Below are positions 16,860 to 30,662 of a stretch of 64,000 bases of DNA, piece after piece. The position numbers and the translations under genes were made by a program. The notes under the pieces are model-generated. The model saw only the letters and a list, made by a program, of their open reading frames with translations. It did no database searches and had not been told where the DNA came from. This DNA is from Gammaproteobacteria bacterium (GTDB lineage Bacteria > Pseudomonadota > Gammaproteobacteria > VBWC01). The stretch covers positions 1-64,000 of the forward strand of contig JAHFRU010000004.1 in assembly GCA_023266115.1 (NCBI GenBank). Direction: 5' to 3'. Position 1 is the first letter of the stretch; each line of letters starts with the position of its first letter.

Positions 16860-18080
16860 TTAATCAGAGCTTCCCAAAATCATAACCGGCCGTAGCGAGT
16901 AACCGCGCAGCGCCCGCGCAAAGTCTTCCAGCGCCTGAATACCGGTTTCCTCGGCCTCGCGGCACCACTCCTGCAACGCATGCAGCAGCTGGTCCTGCGT
17001 TGCCGCGGAGCGTTTGCCAATGTCCTGCAAGGTCTGCTTGAAGCGATACACGGTCTTCAGCGTCTGACTGCGGCTTAATACCGAATTCAGGCGCAGACGG
17101 GCGTGCTCGTCCATCAGGCTTTCCTCGCGCACCAGCAACCGGCGCGCGCGCTTGAGCATGTTGCGGTAGGACTTGTCCGCCACGCGCAGCTCGTCGCGGT
17201 GCACGTGTTTCAGCACGTCACGGCAATAATGCGACATGATCTGGAACCGGTTCGATACCACCGCCTTCAACGTGTCCATGTCGACCGCGCCCTTGTGCGG
17301 ATCGACCACCATCTCGGGGGGCAACTTCTTGACCGTGGCAAGACCCAGCGCCGCCAGTATCCGGACATACATCCAGCCGATATCGAACTCCCACGATTTC
17401 GACGACAGCTTGGCGGAACCGGCGTAGGTATGGTGATTGTTGTGCAGTTCCTCGCCACCGACCAAGATGCCCCACGGCACGATATTGGTCGCCGCGTCCG
17501 GCACCTCGTAATTGCGGTAGCCCCAGTAGTGGCCGATGCCATTGATCACGCCAGCGGCGAAAAACGGAATCCACAGCATCTGGATGGCCCAGACCGTCAG
17601 GCCACCAACGCCGAACAGCAGCAGATCAACGATCAACATCAGGCTGATACCGGAGTTGATGGACCGGGCATAGACGTGACGTTCCAGCCAGTCGTCCGGC
17701 GTGCCGTGACCATACTCCTGCACGATCCCGGCGATCTTGCTGGCCTGGTTATAGAGCTCGGCGCCCCGCCACAGCACCTCGTTGATGCCTCTGACCTGCG
17801 GGCTGTGCGGGTCTTCCTCGGTTTCGCATTTCGCGTGATGCTTGCGATGGATCGCCACCCATTCCCCGGTACGCATGCCGGTCGTCAGCCACAGCCAGAA
17901 CCGAAAGAAGTGACTGACCAGCGGGTGCAGCTCCAGCGCCCGGTGCGCCTGGTGACGATGCAGATAGATCGTCACACTGGCGATGGTGATGTGCGTCAGT
18001 ATCAGCGCCGCCACGACGTAACCCCACACCGGCAGATCCAGCAAACCCTGGCTTAAGAAATTCAAAGACGCGTCAATCAT
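16860..18080 (-). CDS. Membrane fatty-acid (acyl-CoA) desaturase
   Basis: This 406-residue integral membrane di-iron enzyme is related to delta-9 acyl-CoA desaturases, which introduce a double bond into saturated acyl chains. Three His boxes are present: HRHQAH near residue 40, HRKHH near 80 and HNNHH near 215. Hydrophobic pairs flank them (VWGYVVAALILTHITIASVT, LMLIVDLLLFGVGGLTVWAI). The C-terminal 120 residues are charged and helical, longer than the minimal enzyme. It stands alone on the - strand between a repeat and argJ. Exact regiospecificity is not readable. Confidence 0.9.
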   Translation of the reverse strand: MIDASLNFLSQGLLDLPVWGYVVAALILTHITIASVTIYLHRHQAHRALELHPLVSHFFRFWLWLTTGMRTGEWVAIHRKHHAKCETEEDPHSPQVRGINEVLWRGAELYNQASKIAGIVQEYGHGTPDDWLERHVYARSINSGISLMLIVDLLLFGVGGLTVWAIQMLWIPFFAAGVINGIGHYWGYRNYEVPDAATNIVPWGILVGGEELHNNHHTYAGSAKLSSKSWEFDIGWMYVRILAALGLATVKKLPPEMVVDPHKGAVDMDTLKAVVSNRFQIMSHYCRDVLKHVHRDELRVADKSYRNMLKRARRLLVREESLMDEHARLRLNSVLSRSQTLKTVYRFKQTLQDIGKRSAATQDQLLHALQEWCREAEETGIQALEDFARALRGYSLRPVMILGSSD

Positions 18081-18206
18081 TCGTACAAGAGCCTCCCATT
18101 GACCTTATCGAAATGCAGAATACGGGCCAGATTCTAGCAGCGGCCACCGCCACATGTCATCGACCGGGCTATAACCGATTAATTTACTGCGATAATTGCG
18201 GGTATA

Positions 18207-19439
18207 TCAGGTGCGGTACTCGGCGTTGATGCGCACGTACTCGCCGGACAGGTCGCAGGTCCAGACCCGGGCGCGGCCGGTACCGCGGCCGAGATCGATC
18301 TGAATGACGATTTCCTGCTGTTGCAGCACCTGGCGGCCGGCCTGTTCGGTGTAGCTGGGCGCGCGCGCGCCGTGGAGGACGATGTCGACATCGTTAAACC
18401 GGATCGCCACCTTGTCGATGTCGAAATCCGTCACGCCGGCGCGACCGATCGCGGCCAGCACCCGGCCCCAGTTCGGATCGCTGGCAAAAAACGCTGTCTT
18501 GACCAGCGGCGACAAGGCCACGGCATCGGCCACGCGGCGGCATTCCTCGCCGTCCCGGCCATTCTGCACATCGACCGTGATGAACTTGGTGGCGCCTTCG
18601 CCATCGCGGATAATCGCCTGCGCCAGCGTCGTACATACCTCGAGCACGGCGTCATAGACCCTCCGGTAGGCGTTGCTGTTGCGGGTGTCGATCACCGGGT
18701 GGCCGCTGGCGCCGGTGGCGATCAACACGCACGCGTCATTGGTCGAGGTGTCGCCGTCGATGGTGATGCAGTTGAACGTCGTCGCCACGGCATCGTTCAA
18801 CATCCGGCGCAATGGCCCCGGTTCCAGCGCGGCGTCGGTGGCGATAAAGGCAAGCATCGTCGCCATGTCGGGATGGATCATGCCCGCACCCTTGGCGATA
18901 CCAGTCACGGTGATGCGGTGACCATCAAGATCGAACTGCCGCGACGCGCCCTTGGGTACGGTATCCGTCGTCATGATCGCGTGGGCGGCGACTGACCAGC
19001 CGTCTCCGGACAGATTGCCGCAGGCCGCCGGCAATGCCGCAGTGATCTTGTCGACGGGCAGCGGTTCGCCGATCACACCGGTCGAAAACGGCAATACCTG
19101 TTCGAGGCGGGCATCGCTCAGTTCGGCAACCGCCCGGCAGGTGGCGCGCGCATCGTCGATGCCGCGCTTGCCGGTACCGGCGTTCGCGTTGCCACTGTTC
19201 ACCAGCAGGTAGCGCGGCGTGGAAGATTCCAGATGCCGGCGCGCCACGATCACCGGCGCAGCGCAAAACGCATTGCGCGTAAAGGTCGCATCGGTGATCG
19301 CGTCGGGGCCGATTTCGATCAGCAACAGATCGGAGCGATCGCGCTTTTTAATACCGGCCGCCGCAGTACCCAGACGCACGCCACCCACGGCGTGCAATGG
19401 CGGCAATCCTGTCAAACCAACGGCCATCGCTCTGTCCAT
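18207..19439 (-). CDS. argJ: Ornithine acetyltransferase / glutamate N-acetyltransferase
   Basis: ArgJ transfers acetyl from N-acetylornithine to glutamate, recycling the acetyl group in arginine synthesis. The 410-residue proenzyme cleaves itself before a Thr. The site is visible in KGAGMIHPDMATMLAFIATD, giving alpha and beta subunits. The start MAVGLTGLPPLHAV at 19427 matches many homologues and may be the true one. ATG 19439 adds four residues. Presence of argJ implies a cyclic arginine pathway together with argB. It lies downstream of secA on the same strand, with a 45-bp gap. Confidence 0.95.
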   Translation of the reverse strand: MDRAMAVGLTGLPPLHAVGGVRLGTAAAGIKKRDRSDLLLIEIGPDAITDATFTRNAFCAAPVIVARRHLESSTPRYLLVNSGNANAGTGKRGIDDARATCRAVAELSDARLEQVLPFSTGVIGEPLPVDKITAALPAACGNLSGDGWSVAAHAIMTTDTVPKGASRQFDLDGHRITVTGIAKGAGMIHPDMATMLAFIATDAALEPGPLRRMLNDAVATTFNCITIDGDTSTNDACVLIATGASGHPVIDTRNSNAYRRVYDAVLEVCTTLAQAIIRDGEGATKFITVDVQNGRDGEECRRVADAVALSPLVKTAFFASDPNWGRVLAAIGRAGVTDFDIDKVAIRFNDVDIVLHGARAPSYTEQAGRQVLQQQEIVIQIDLGRGTGRARVWTCDLSGEYVRINAEYRT

Positions 19440-19484
19440 ACCCGCCAGGAATTAACCATCATCACCGACTTGACGAGAGACGCC

Positions 19485-22199
19485 TCAGGCGACCTCACCA
19501 TGACAACGCTTGTACTTCTTGCCGGAGCCGCACGGACACGGTTCGTTGCGGCCGACCTTGGGCCCTTCGCGCACAACGGTCTGCACCACCGCACCGGCCT
19601 GTTCCGCGACCGAGCCACCACGTTCCGCAGCGGCCAGCGCCGACGTCTGCGCGTGCTGGAACTGCATGGCCGATTTCGCGCGCCGCTGTTCCTCGACCGC
19701 CTGCACGTCTTCTTCCGCGCGGACCTGGACCTTCGACAGGATGCTGACGATCTCTTTCTTGATCCGGTCGAGCATCAGGCCAAACATTTCAAACGCCTCG
19801 CGCTTGTATTCCTGTTTCGGATTCTTCTGCGCATAACCGCGCAGGTGGATGCCCTGGCGCAAATGATCCATCGCCGCGAGATGATCCTTCCACATCGCGT
19901 CGAGCACCTGCAGCATGACGGCCTTCTCGAAATGCCGCATCACGTCGGCGCCGGCCAGCGCCTCCTTGGCCGCATAGGCGTTCTCGACCTCGTCGAGCAA
20001 CCGGACACGCAGCGTTTCCTCGTGCAGACTGTCGTCCTGCGCCAGCCATCCGGCGATATCGAGCTTCAGGCCGAAATCACCCTCCATCGCCTCCATCAGA
20101 CCGGGGATGTCCCACAGCTCGTCCAGACTGTGCGGCGGAATGTACAGGTCGATCAGGCTGGTCAGCATGTCGGCACGCACCGCCTTGATCGTCTCGGATA
20201 TGTCGCTGACGGACATCAGCTCATTGCGCTGCTCGTAGATCACCTTGCGCTGGTCGTTGGCGACGTCGTCATACTCGAGCAATTGCTTGCGGATATCGAA
20301 GTTGTGCCCCTCGACCTTGCGCTGGGCGTTTTCGATCGCCTTGGTCACCCATGGATGTTCGATCGCCTCGCCTTCCTGCATGCCGAGCTTCTGCATCAGC
20401 CCCGCCATGCGGTCCGATGCAAAAATGCGCATCAGGTTATCCTGCAGCGACAGATAAAACCGGCTGGAACCGGGATCGCCCTGACGACCGGAACGGCCGC
20501 GCAACTGGTTGTCGATGCGGCGCGACTCGTGGCGTTCCGTGCCAACGACGTGCAACCCGCCGCTCGCGACCACCTGATCGTGACGCTGCTGCCACGCCTC
20601 GCGCAGCCGCCGCATGGCCAGTTCGTCGGGCTGACCCAGCCCGGCAGTCTCGGCATCGAGATTACCGCCAAGCACGATATCGGTACCGCGGCCCGCCATG
20701 TTCGTCGCGATCGTCACGACGCCGGGGCGGCCCGCCTGCGCGACAATCTCGGCCTCGCGTTCGTGATGTTTGGCGTTAAGCACCGAATGCACGATGCCCT
20801 CTTTTTTCAACAGCCCGGACAGATGCTCCGAGGTTTCGATCGACGCCGTACCGACCAGCACTGGCTGGCCGCGCTGCTGGCAGTCCTTGATGTCCTCGAT
20901 GATCGCCGTAAACTTTTCCGCCGGCGTCAGATAGACGAGGTCGCCGCGGTCATCGCGGACCATCGGGCGGTGCGTCGGAATCACGACCACCTCCAGCGCA
21001 TAAATCTGCTGGAACTCGTAGGCCTCGGTGTCAGCCGTGCCGGTCATGCCGGACAGTTTCTTGTAAAGACGGAAATAGTTCTGGAAGGTAATCGATGCCA
21101 GCGTCTGGTTCTCGTTCTGGATCGCGACACCTTCCTTCGCTTCCACCGCCTGATGCAGGCCTTCCGACCAGCGCCGGCCCGGCATGGTGCGGCCGGTAAA
21201 CTCGTCGACGATGATCACTTCGTTGTTACGGACGATGTAATTAACGTCCTTCAGATACAGCGCGTGCGCGCGCAGTGCCGCGTTCACGTGATGCATCATG
21301 CTGATGTTGGCGGCATCGTAGAGGCTGGCGCCCTCGCCCAGCAGGCCATTCTGTGCCAGCAACCCCTCGATCTTTTCGTGCCCCGCCTCGGTCAGGTAGA
21401 CCTGCTGCGCCTTTTCGTCGACCCAGTAGTCGCCGGGGCCGTCTTCGACCTTCTGGCGCACCAGCCTGGGAATCAACGCATTGATCTTGGTGTACAGATC
21501 GCTGTTATCGTCGGTCGGCCCGGAAATGATCAGCGGCGTGCGCGCCTCGTCGATCAGAATCGAGTCGACCTCGTCGATGATCGCAAACGCCAGATCGCGC
21601 TGCACCCGTTCGGCCGAGCTGAACGCCATGTTGTCGCGCAGATAATCGAAACCGAATTCGTTATTGGTGCCATAGACGATATCGCAGGCGTAGGCCGCAC
21701 GCTTTTCCTCGGAGCTTTGCCCGGACAGAATCACGCCCACCGACATGCCGAGAAAGCGGTAGATCTTGCCCATCCAGTCGGAGTCGCGTTTGGCCAGGTA
21801 ATCGTTGACCGTGATCACGTGCACCGCGGTGCCGGGCAGCGCATTCAGGTAGGCCGCCAGCGTCGCAACCAGCGTCTTGCCTTCGCCCGTGCGCATCTCG
21901 GCGATCTTGCCGCTGTGCAGCACCATGCCACCGATCAGCTGCACGTCGAAATGCCGCATGTGCAGCACGCGTTTGCCGGCTTCGCGCACCACGGCGAAGG
22001 CGTCGGGCAACAATGCCTCGAGCGCCGTGCCGGCTTGAAGGCGCGCGCGCAAATCGTCGGTCCTGGCGCGCAATTCTGTATCCGACAGCGCGCTGATTTC
22101 AGGTTCCAGCGCGTTGATCACCCCGACCTGTGAATGCATGCGCTTGATCAGCCGGTCGTTACGGCTGCCAAAAATCTTGCTGAGGAAATTGCCTGCCAT
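19485..22199 (-). CDS. secA: Protein translocase ATPase SecA
   Basis: SecA drives export of unfolded preproteins through SecYEG by ATP hydrolysis. It is full length at 904 residues: Walker A in [17 protein letters not shown], Walker B/DEAD-like [16 protein letters not shown], helicase motifs in [10 protein letters not shown] and [15 protein letters not shown], and a C-terminal zinc motif ([17 protein letters not shown]) that binds SecB and phospholipid. The start [17 protein letters not shown] is standard. It is divergent from the dciA-like gene across about 130 bp. The lpxC-dciA-secA region follows dcw as in many Gammaproteobacteria. Confidence 0.98.
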   Translation of the reverse strand: MAGNFLSKIFGSRNDRLIKRMHSQVGVINALEPEISALSDTELRARTDDLRARLQAGTALEALLPDAFAVVREAGKRVLHMRHFDVQLIGGMVLHSGKIAEMRTGEGKTLVATLAAYLNALPGTAVHVITVNDYLAKRDSDWMGKIYRFLGMSVGVILSGQSSEEKRAAYACDIVYGTNNEFGFDYLRDNMAFSSAERVQRDLAFAIIDEVDSILIDEARTPLIISGPTDDNSDLYTKINALIPRLVRQKVEDGPGDYWVDEKAQQVYLTEAGHEKIEGLLAQNGLLGEGASLYDAANISMMHHVNAALRAHALYLKDVNYIVRNNEVIIVDEFTGRTMPGRRWSEGLHQAVEAKEGVAIQNENQTLASITFQNYFRLYKKLSGMTGTADTEAYEFQQIYALEVVVIPTHRPMVRDDRGDLVYLTPAEKFTAIIEDIKDCQQRGQPVLVGTASIETSEHLSGLLKKEGIVHSVLNAKHHEREAEIVAQAGRPGVVTIATNMAGRGTDIVLGGNLDAETAGLGQPDELAMRRLREAWQQRHDQVVASGGLHVVGTERHESRRIDNQLRGRSGRQGDPGSSRFYLSLQDNLMRIFASDRMAGLMQKLGMQEGEAIEHPWVTKAIENAQRKVEGHNFDIRKQLLEYDDVANDQRKVIYEQRNELMSVSDISETIKAVRADMLTSLIDLYIPPHSLDELWDIPGLMEAMEGDFGLKLDIAGWLAQDDSLHEETLRVRLLDEVENAYAAKEALAGADVMRHFEKAVMLQVLDAMWKDHLAAMDHLRQGIHLRGYAQKNPKQEYKREAFEMFGLMLDRIKKEIVSILSKVQVRAEEDVQAVEEQRRAKSAMQFQHAQTSALAAAERGGSVAEQAGAVVQTVVREGPKVGRNEPCPCGSGKKYKRCHGEVA

Positions 22200-22330
22200 T
22201 CGCCAAAGGGCACAAGGGCCACACGGTTGTAAACTCGAAGCGGGTATTCTATAACATTGATGATGAAAACGGTTGACGGAAAGTCATCCCAATGGCTGCC
22301 CGCATAAATGACGCGCCGCGGATCGCATCG

Positions 22331-22810
22331 ATGAAGCAATTTCCTGCCAAAACCATTAACCAGTTACTAGCCGGCGACGCTGGCAACCTGCGGTTGCTCG
22401 TCGAGCGCGCCCGCATGTTGCAGCATCTGACGACCGTGCTACGCCAGCATCTGCCGCTCGCCATGCGCGACCATTGTTCGGTCAGCGCCGTCGACAAACA
22501 CACGCTGAGCGTTTGCGCCGACTCCGCCGCCTGGGCCAGCAAATTGCGTTTCCACGCGCCGACACTGGTACCGCGGCTGTGCGAAACGCCGGCATTATGC
22601 GACCTGCAGCAGATCCGCGTAAAGGTGGCGCCGGCGGTCACCGCCGCGACCAGCCCGGCGGTCGCACGCCGCCTGGTCATGTCGGCCTCGGGTGCGCAGG
22701 CCATTGACGGCTGCGCGCAGGCGATCCGCGATCCCGCGCTGAAAACAGCGTTACAACGGCTGGCAACCCGTGCGCAGCAACGCGACCGGCCGCCGAACGG
22801 AAAAAATTGA
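22331..22810 (+). CDS. DUF721/DciA-like replicative-helicase helper
   Basis: This 159-residue basic protein starts MKQFPAKTINQLLAG. The DUF721 core follows (LVERARMLQHLTTVLRQHLP, then VSAVDKHTLSVCADSAAWASKL and LRFHAPTLVPRL). DciA proteins are the ancestral helpers that load DnaB in bacteria lacking DnaC/DnaI. That role is family knowledge, not shown here. ATG 22331 is chosen over 22292 because homology begins there. The gene lies between lpxC (convergent) and secA (divergent), its usual neighbourhood. Confidence 0.85.
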   Translation: MKQFPAKTINQLLAGDAGNLRLLVERARMLQHLTTVLRQHLPLAMRDHCSVSAVDKHTLSVCADSAAWASKLRFHAPTLVPRLCETPALCDLQQIRVKVAPAVTAATSPAVARRLVMSASGAQAIDGCAQAIRDPALKTALQRLATRAQQRDRPPNGKN

Positions 22811-22865
22811 GCGGGGGCTCGTGTCAGAGCGGACGTCTGTCGTCCGGATATGGCGCAGCGCGGTA

Positions 22866-23777
22866 TCAGGCAACCGGAATCGGCTGCAAGTAGGAAATCG
22901 GCGCGTTTTCGCTGTTTTCAAACGTCACCAGTTCCCAGGCATCCTCATTCGCGAGCAGCGCCCGCAACAGCTTGTTGTTCTGCGCATGGCCCGACTTGTA
23001 CGCGCTGAACGCACCGATCAGGCTGTGCCCCAGCAGGTAAAGATCGCCGATCGCGTCCAGCACCTTGTGCTTGACGAATTCGTCCTCGTAACGCAGCCCG
23101 TCCTCGTTGAGGATACGGTAATCGTCGACGACGACCGCGTTATCGAGACTGCCGCCGAGCACCAGATTGCCGGCACGCAGCGTTTCCAGGTCGCGCATGA
23201 AACCAAAGGTGCGCGCCCGGCTGACTTCCTTGACGAACGACGTCGTCGAGAAATCCACCGTCGCGGTCTGACCGCGGTCCTTGAACGCCGGATGATCGAA
23301 ATCGATGGTGAACGACACCTTGAATCCATCGAGCGGATCAAAACGCACCCATTTGCCGTCTTCCTCGACCTTCACCGTGCGTTTGATGCGGATGAAACGC
23401 TTCGGCGCGTTCTGTTCCTCGATACCGGCTGACTGAATCAGGAAGACGAACGGTCCCGCGCTGCCGTCCATGATCGGCACTTCGGCCGCGCTCAGATCGA
23501 TATAGGCGTTGTCGATACCCAGCCCTGCCAGCGCTGACAACAGATGCTCGACCGTCGAGATACGCACATCACCGCTCGTCAGTGTCGTCGACAAACGGGT
23601 ATCGCCGACATTGTCCGGATGCGCGGCGATCGCGACGACGGGGTCGAGGTCGATGCGCCGGAAGATGATGCCGGAATCCACCGCCGCAGGCCGCAGCGTC
23701 AGATAGACCTTCTCGCCGGTATGCAGTCCGACACCGGTGGCGCGTATTACGTTCTTCAGCGTGCGTTGTCTAATCAT
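22866..23777 (-). CDS. lpxC: UDP-3-O-acyl-N-acetylglucosamine deacetylase
   Basis: LpxC is the zinc-dependent, committed step of lipid A synthesis. The 303-residue product starts [21 protein letters not shown]. It carries the zinc and active-site motifs [17 protein letters not shown], and [17 protein letters not shown] with a later HAQN region. Length is normal. It is the last gene of the dcw cluster on the - strand, separated from ftsZ by 159 bp, enough for its own promoter. Confidence 0.98.
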   Translation of the reverse strand: MIRQRTLKNVIRATGVGLHTGEKVYLTLRPAAVDSGIIFRRIDLDPVVAIAAHPDNVGDTRLSTTLTSGDVRISTVEHLLSALAGLGIDNAYIDLSAAEVPIMDGSAGPFVFLIQSAGIEEQNAPKRFIRIKRTVKVEEDGKWVRFDPLDGFKVSFTIDFDHPAFKDRGQTATVDFSTTSFVKEVSRARTFGFMRDLETLRAGNLVLGGSLDNAVVVDDYRILNEDGLRYEDEFVKHKVLDAIGDLYLLGHSLIGAFSAYKSGHAQNNKLLRALLANEDAWELVTFENSENAPISYLQPIPVA

Positions 23778-23936
23778 GTCGTTGGCTCATGTTCGACGCC
23801 AAGCACCCGGGCCGTAGCGATTTGGTGAGATGCTAAAAAAGCGCAACATCGTATCACGTTATCGCTCCCTTGCCTACCACATCGCCCCCCCGCCCGGGGG
23901 TCGTCGTCGATTACCGCCCGGACCGGACGCCGCCGC

Positions 23937-25088
23937 TCAATCGGCCTGACGGCGCAAAAACGCCGGCACATCCAGGTATTCCAGGTTGCTGTCGTCCAGC
24001 CCGGCACGGCGATCCGTTGCCGCCTGATTGCGCATGACCGTCGGACGCTCCAGGTCCCGGTAATCGAGCTCGCCGCCGTTGGCTTCCTTGACGACCAGGC
24101 GCATCGGCTTGTCTTCCTGGGCGCGCCGCGGCTGACCGAGGCCGGTCGCGACCACCGTCACCCGCAGCTCGTCGCCCATTTCGGGATCGATGACCGTACC
24201 GACCACAACGGTCGCGTCCTCGGAGGCGAACTCCTTGATGGTATTGCCGACCTCCTCAAACTCGCCGATGGCCAGACCCAGACCGGCGGTGACGTTGACC
24301 AGGATGCCGCGCGCGCCGGTGAGGTTGATATCCTCCAGCAACGGGCTGGCGATTGCTGCCTCGGCCGCCTCGCGCGCGCGGTGCTCGGGATGGGAGCTGC
24401 GGCCGGAGCCCATCATGGCCATGCCCATTTCCGACATCACGGTACGCACGTCGGCAAAGTCGACATTGATCAGGCCCGGACGGGTGATCAGCTCGGCGAT
24501 ACCCTGCACCGCGCCGAACAACACATTGTTGGCCGCCTTGAACGCATCGAGCAGCGTCACGTTCTTGCCGAGCACCGACAGCAGCTTCTCGTTCGGAATC
24601 GTGATCAGGGAGTCGACGTACTGCGTCAACTCCTTGATGCCGTCGAGGGCGATCTGGTTGCGCTTCTTGCCTTCAAACGGAAACGGCTTGGTCACGACAG
24701 CGACGGTCAGGATGCCGAGTTCCCTGGCGATCTGCGCCACCACCGGCGCACCGCCGGTACCGGTACCACCACCCATGCCGGCGGTGATGAAGATCATGTC
24801 GGCGCCTTCCACGACTTCGGCGATCCGGTCACGGTCCTCCATCGCCGCCTGCCGGCCGACCGCCGGATCGGACCCGGCCCCCAGACCCTTGGTAATGCTG
24901 CCGCCGAGCTGCAGCACGGTGCGCGCCGATGAGTTCTTCAGCGCCTGGGCATCGGTGTTGATGCAAATGAAATCGACACCATCGATATTGGCCGACACCA
25001 TATGTTCCACGGCGTTGCCACCGCCGCCGCCGATACCGATGACCTTGATGACTGCATTCTGACTGTAAGCGTCAAGTAATTCGAACAT
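23937..25088 (-). CDS. ftsZ: Cell division GTPase FtsZ
   Basis: FtsZ polymerises into the cytokinetic ring. The 383-residue protein has the tubulin signature GGGTGTGGAPV, an N-terminal nucleotide-binding segment (VIGIGGGGGNAVEHMV), the T7 loop region with NVDFADVRTVMSEMG, a short acidic linker and the conserved C-terminal tail LEYLDVPAFLRRQAD that docks FtsA/ZipA. A GAGGGG site precedes the ATG. It follows ftsA after 70 bp in the dcw order. Confidence 0.99.
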   Translation of the reverse strand: MFELLDAYSQNAVIKVIGIGGGGGNAVEHMVSANIDGVDFICINTDAQALKNSSARTVLQLGGSITKGLGAGSDPAVGRQAAMEDRDRIAEVVEGADMIFITAGMGGGTGTGGAPVVAQIARELGILTVAVVTKPFPFEGKKRNQIALDGIKELTQYVDSLITIPNEKLLSVLGKNVTLLDAFKAANNVLFGAVQGIAELITRPGLINVDFADVRTVMSEMGMAMMGSGRSSHPEHRAREAAEAAIASPLLEDINLTGARGILVNVTAGLGLAIGEFEEVGNTIKEFASEDATVVVGTVIDPEMGDELRVTVVATGLGQPRRAQEDKPMRLVVKEANGGELDYRDLERPTVMRNQAATDRRAGLDDSNLEYLDVPAFLRRQAD

Positions 25089-25158
25089 AGTGGTTTCCCC
25101 TCGTTTCCTTGTTTATAAAAAAGACCTTGTATATTTCCTTAACCTGCCCGACCAACCT

Positions 25159-26394
25159 TCAATAATTACCCTGAAACCAGCTGCGCATTCTTTCCCAGAC
25201 ACCTTTTATTCCGTTGAACTTCGCCTCCTGCACATGACCGTAACGGCGCTGCTGATGGCCGAACAACAACAGTCCGACACCGGTCGCGTATATCGGATTG
25301 CGCACCACGTCGACTAGGCCGGTGACATACTGCGGCACGCCGAGGCGCACCGGCATGTGAAAGATTTCCTCGGCCAGCTCGATGACACCGTCCATCTTCG
25401 AGCTGCCGCCGGTCAGCACGATGCCTGCCGCGACCAGGTCCTCGAAGCCGCTGCGGCGCAGCTCGACCTGGATCAGCGTCAGCAGTTCCTCGTAGCGCGG
25501 CTCGACAACCTCGGCCAGCGTCTGCCGCGACAGCCGCCGCGCCGGCCGGTCGCCGACGCTCGGCACCTCGATGGTCTCGTCGGCCGTCGCCAGCTGCGTC
25601 AACGCGCAGGCGTATTTGATCTTGATGTCCTCGGCATGCTGGGTCGGCGTGCGCAGCGCGACCGCGATATCGTTCGTCACCTGGTCGCCGGCGATCGGGA
25701 TTACCGCGGTATGGCGTATCGAACCCTCGCTGAACACGGCGATGTCGGTCGTGCCGCCGCCGATGTCGACCAGGCACACGCCCAGTTCCTTCTCGTCCTC
25801 GGTCAGTACCGAATGGCTCGACGCGAGCTGTTCGAGAATGATGTCGTCGACCTCCAGCCCGCAACGACGCACGCACTTGATGATGTTCTGCGCGGCGCTG
25901 ACCGCGCCCGTCACCAGATGCACCTTGGCCTCGAGCCGCACGCCGGACATGCCGATCGGCTCGCGTATCCCTTCCTGGTTATCGATGATGAATTCCTGCG
26001 GCAGCACGTGCAGTATCTTCTGGTCGGCCGGCACCGCCACCGCGCGCGCCGCGTCGATCACCCGGTCGATATCGCCCTGTGTCACTTCCTTGTCGCGAAT
26101 TGCGACGATGCCGTGCGAATTCAGGCTGCGGATATGACTGCCGGCGATACCGGCGTAGACCGAATGGATCTGGCAGCCGGCCATCAGCTCGGCCTCCTCG
26201 ATAGCGCGCTGGATCGATTGCACCGTGGACTCGATGTTAATCACGACACCGCGCTTGAGCCCGCGCGATGGATGCGAACCGATGCCGATCACCTCTATCG
26301 CGCCCTCACGCGTTACCTCGCAGACGATCGCCACCACCTTGGAGGTACCGATATCCAGCCCGACAATCATTTCTTTTTCCGGTTTCTTGGCCAT
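25159..26394 (-). CDS. ftsA: Cell division protein FtsA
   Basis: FtsA is an actin-fold protein that tethers FtsZ to the membrane and recruits later divisome proteins. The 411-residue product has the phosphate-binding start IVGLDIGTSKVVAIV, a second ATP motif VDIGGGTTDIAVF, an adenosine motif ivLTGGSSKMDGV and a C-terminal amphipathic membrane-targeting helix (GVWERMRSWFQGNY). It lies 25 bp downstream of ftsQ and upstream of ftsZ. Confidence 0.98.
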   Translation of the reverse strand: MAKKPEKEMIVGLDIGTSKVVAIVCEVTREGAIEVIGIGSHPSRGLKRGVVINIESTVQSIQRAIEEAELMAGCQIHSVYAGIAGSHIRSLNSHGIVAIRDKEVTQGDIDRVIDAARAVAVPADQKILHVLPQEFIIDNQEGIREPIGMSGVRLEAKVHLVTGAVSAAQNIIKCVRRCGLEVDDIILEQLASSHSVLTEDEKELGVCLVDIGGGTTDIAVFSEGSIRHTAVIPIAGDQVTNDIAVALRTPTQHAEDIKIKYACALTQLATADETIEVPSVGDRPARRLSRQTLAEVVEPRYEELLTLIQVELRRSGFEDLVAAGIVLTGGSSKMDGVIELAEEIFHMPVRLGVPQYVTGLVDVVRNPIYATGVGLLLFGHQQRRYGHVQEAKFNGIKGVWERMRSWFQGNY

Positions 26395-26419
26395 CGATCA
26401 CTTCAACCTTTCATTTAGC

Positions 26420-27216
26420 TCACGTTCCGTTCCGTTTTTTTTCCGGTTCGACCCGGTTCACCGTAAAACCATTGCCGTAGCGCAGGTCGACGCGCGCGAT
26501 ACGGGCGGTCCCGTGCTCCTCATGCAGGCCGGCATAAAACCCGACGAAGCGCGCAATGCGCCGCTCAATGTCCTGACGCCCGAGCAGAATCTCCATGCCG
26601 GTATCCGTGGTCAGCTGCCACGAACGGCGTTCGTCCAGACGCAACTGCTGCACCTGCATGTCGAGCGGCGACAAGGCCTCGCGGAGCACGCGCAGGCCGG
26701 CGGCGACCTCGGCCTCGCTGTCGGCCGGGCCGAGCAACTGCGGCAGATCGGTCGGCACCGTATCGAGCGGCGGGAAAAACAGCCGGCCGAGATTATTGAC
26801 CACGGCGTTATCGCCCCAGCGCGCCAGCGCTACCTGCTCATACACCGTCACGCTCAGTGTCTCCGGCCATTCACGCCGCACGGTAACCGCATAGACCCAG
26901 GGCACCCCGGTCAACGCGCGCTTCAGCGCCGCGACGTCCACCGCAAAAAAGCCGTGGCTCGCATACGGTGCGACGATCTCCCGGACCTGTTCGGCGCCAA
27001 CGTGACGGAACTCGCCCGCCACCGCCAGCGCCCGTAACGGCAGTGTCTGCGGATCCAGCAATTTCACGATACCCAGACCGGCCGCCGCCACCAGCGCGGC
27101 ACCGATGCCGGCGCGCACGAGGCGTCGCCCGATCTGCCGCCAGTTCCAGGCGCGCCGCGGCGGTGGCGGCTCGACACGGCGATTCCTGTTTGCGTTTTTT
27201 TTCCGAAACCAGGCCA

Positions 27217-27217
<1 letters not shown>
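26420..27217 (-). CDS. ftsQ: Cell division protein FtsQ
   Basis: FtsQ is a bitopic divisome protein joining FtsB/FtsL to the early ring. The 265-residue product has a basic cytoplasmic tail, one membrane helix (GIGAALVAAAGLGIVKLL), a POTRA domain (LRALAVAGEFRHVGAEQVRE) and a beta domain with LDERRSWQLTTDTGMEILLG. ATG 27217 overlaps the murB-ddl stop by one base (TGATG). GTG 27220 is an alternative with a 4-nt overlap. Confidence 0.95.

Positions 27218-30654
<3,437 letters not shown>

Positions 30655-30662
<8 letters not shown>

Noticed and set aside
19233-22133. 966-codon open frame on the + strand opposite secA
   Set aside because: It is antisense to a full-length secA with every motif intact. 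The translation is Arg/His/Gln/Asp-rich with no recognisable domain, typical of shadow frames in GC-rich DNA.
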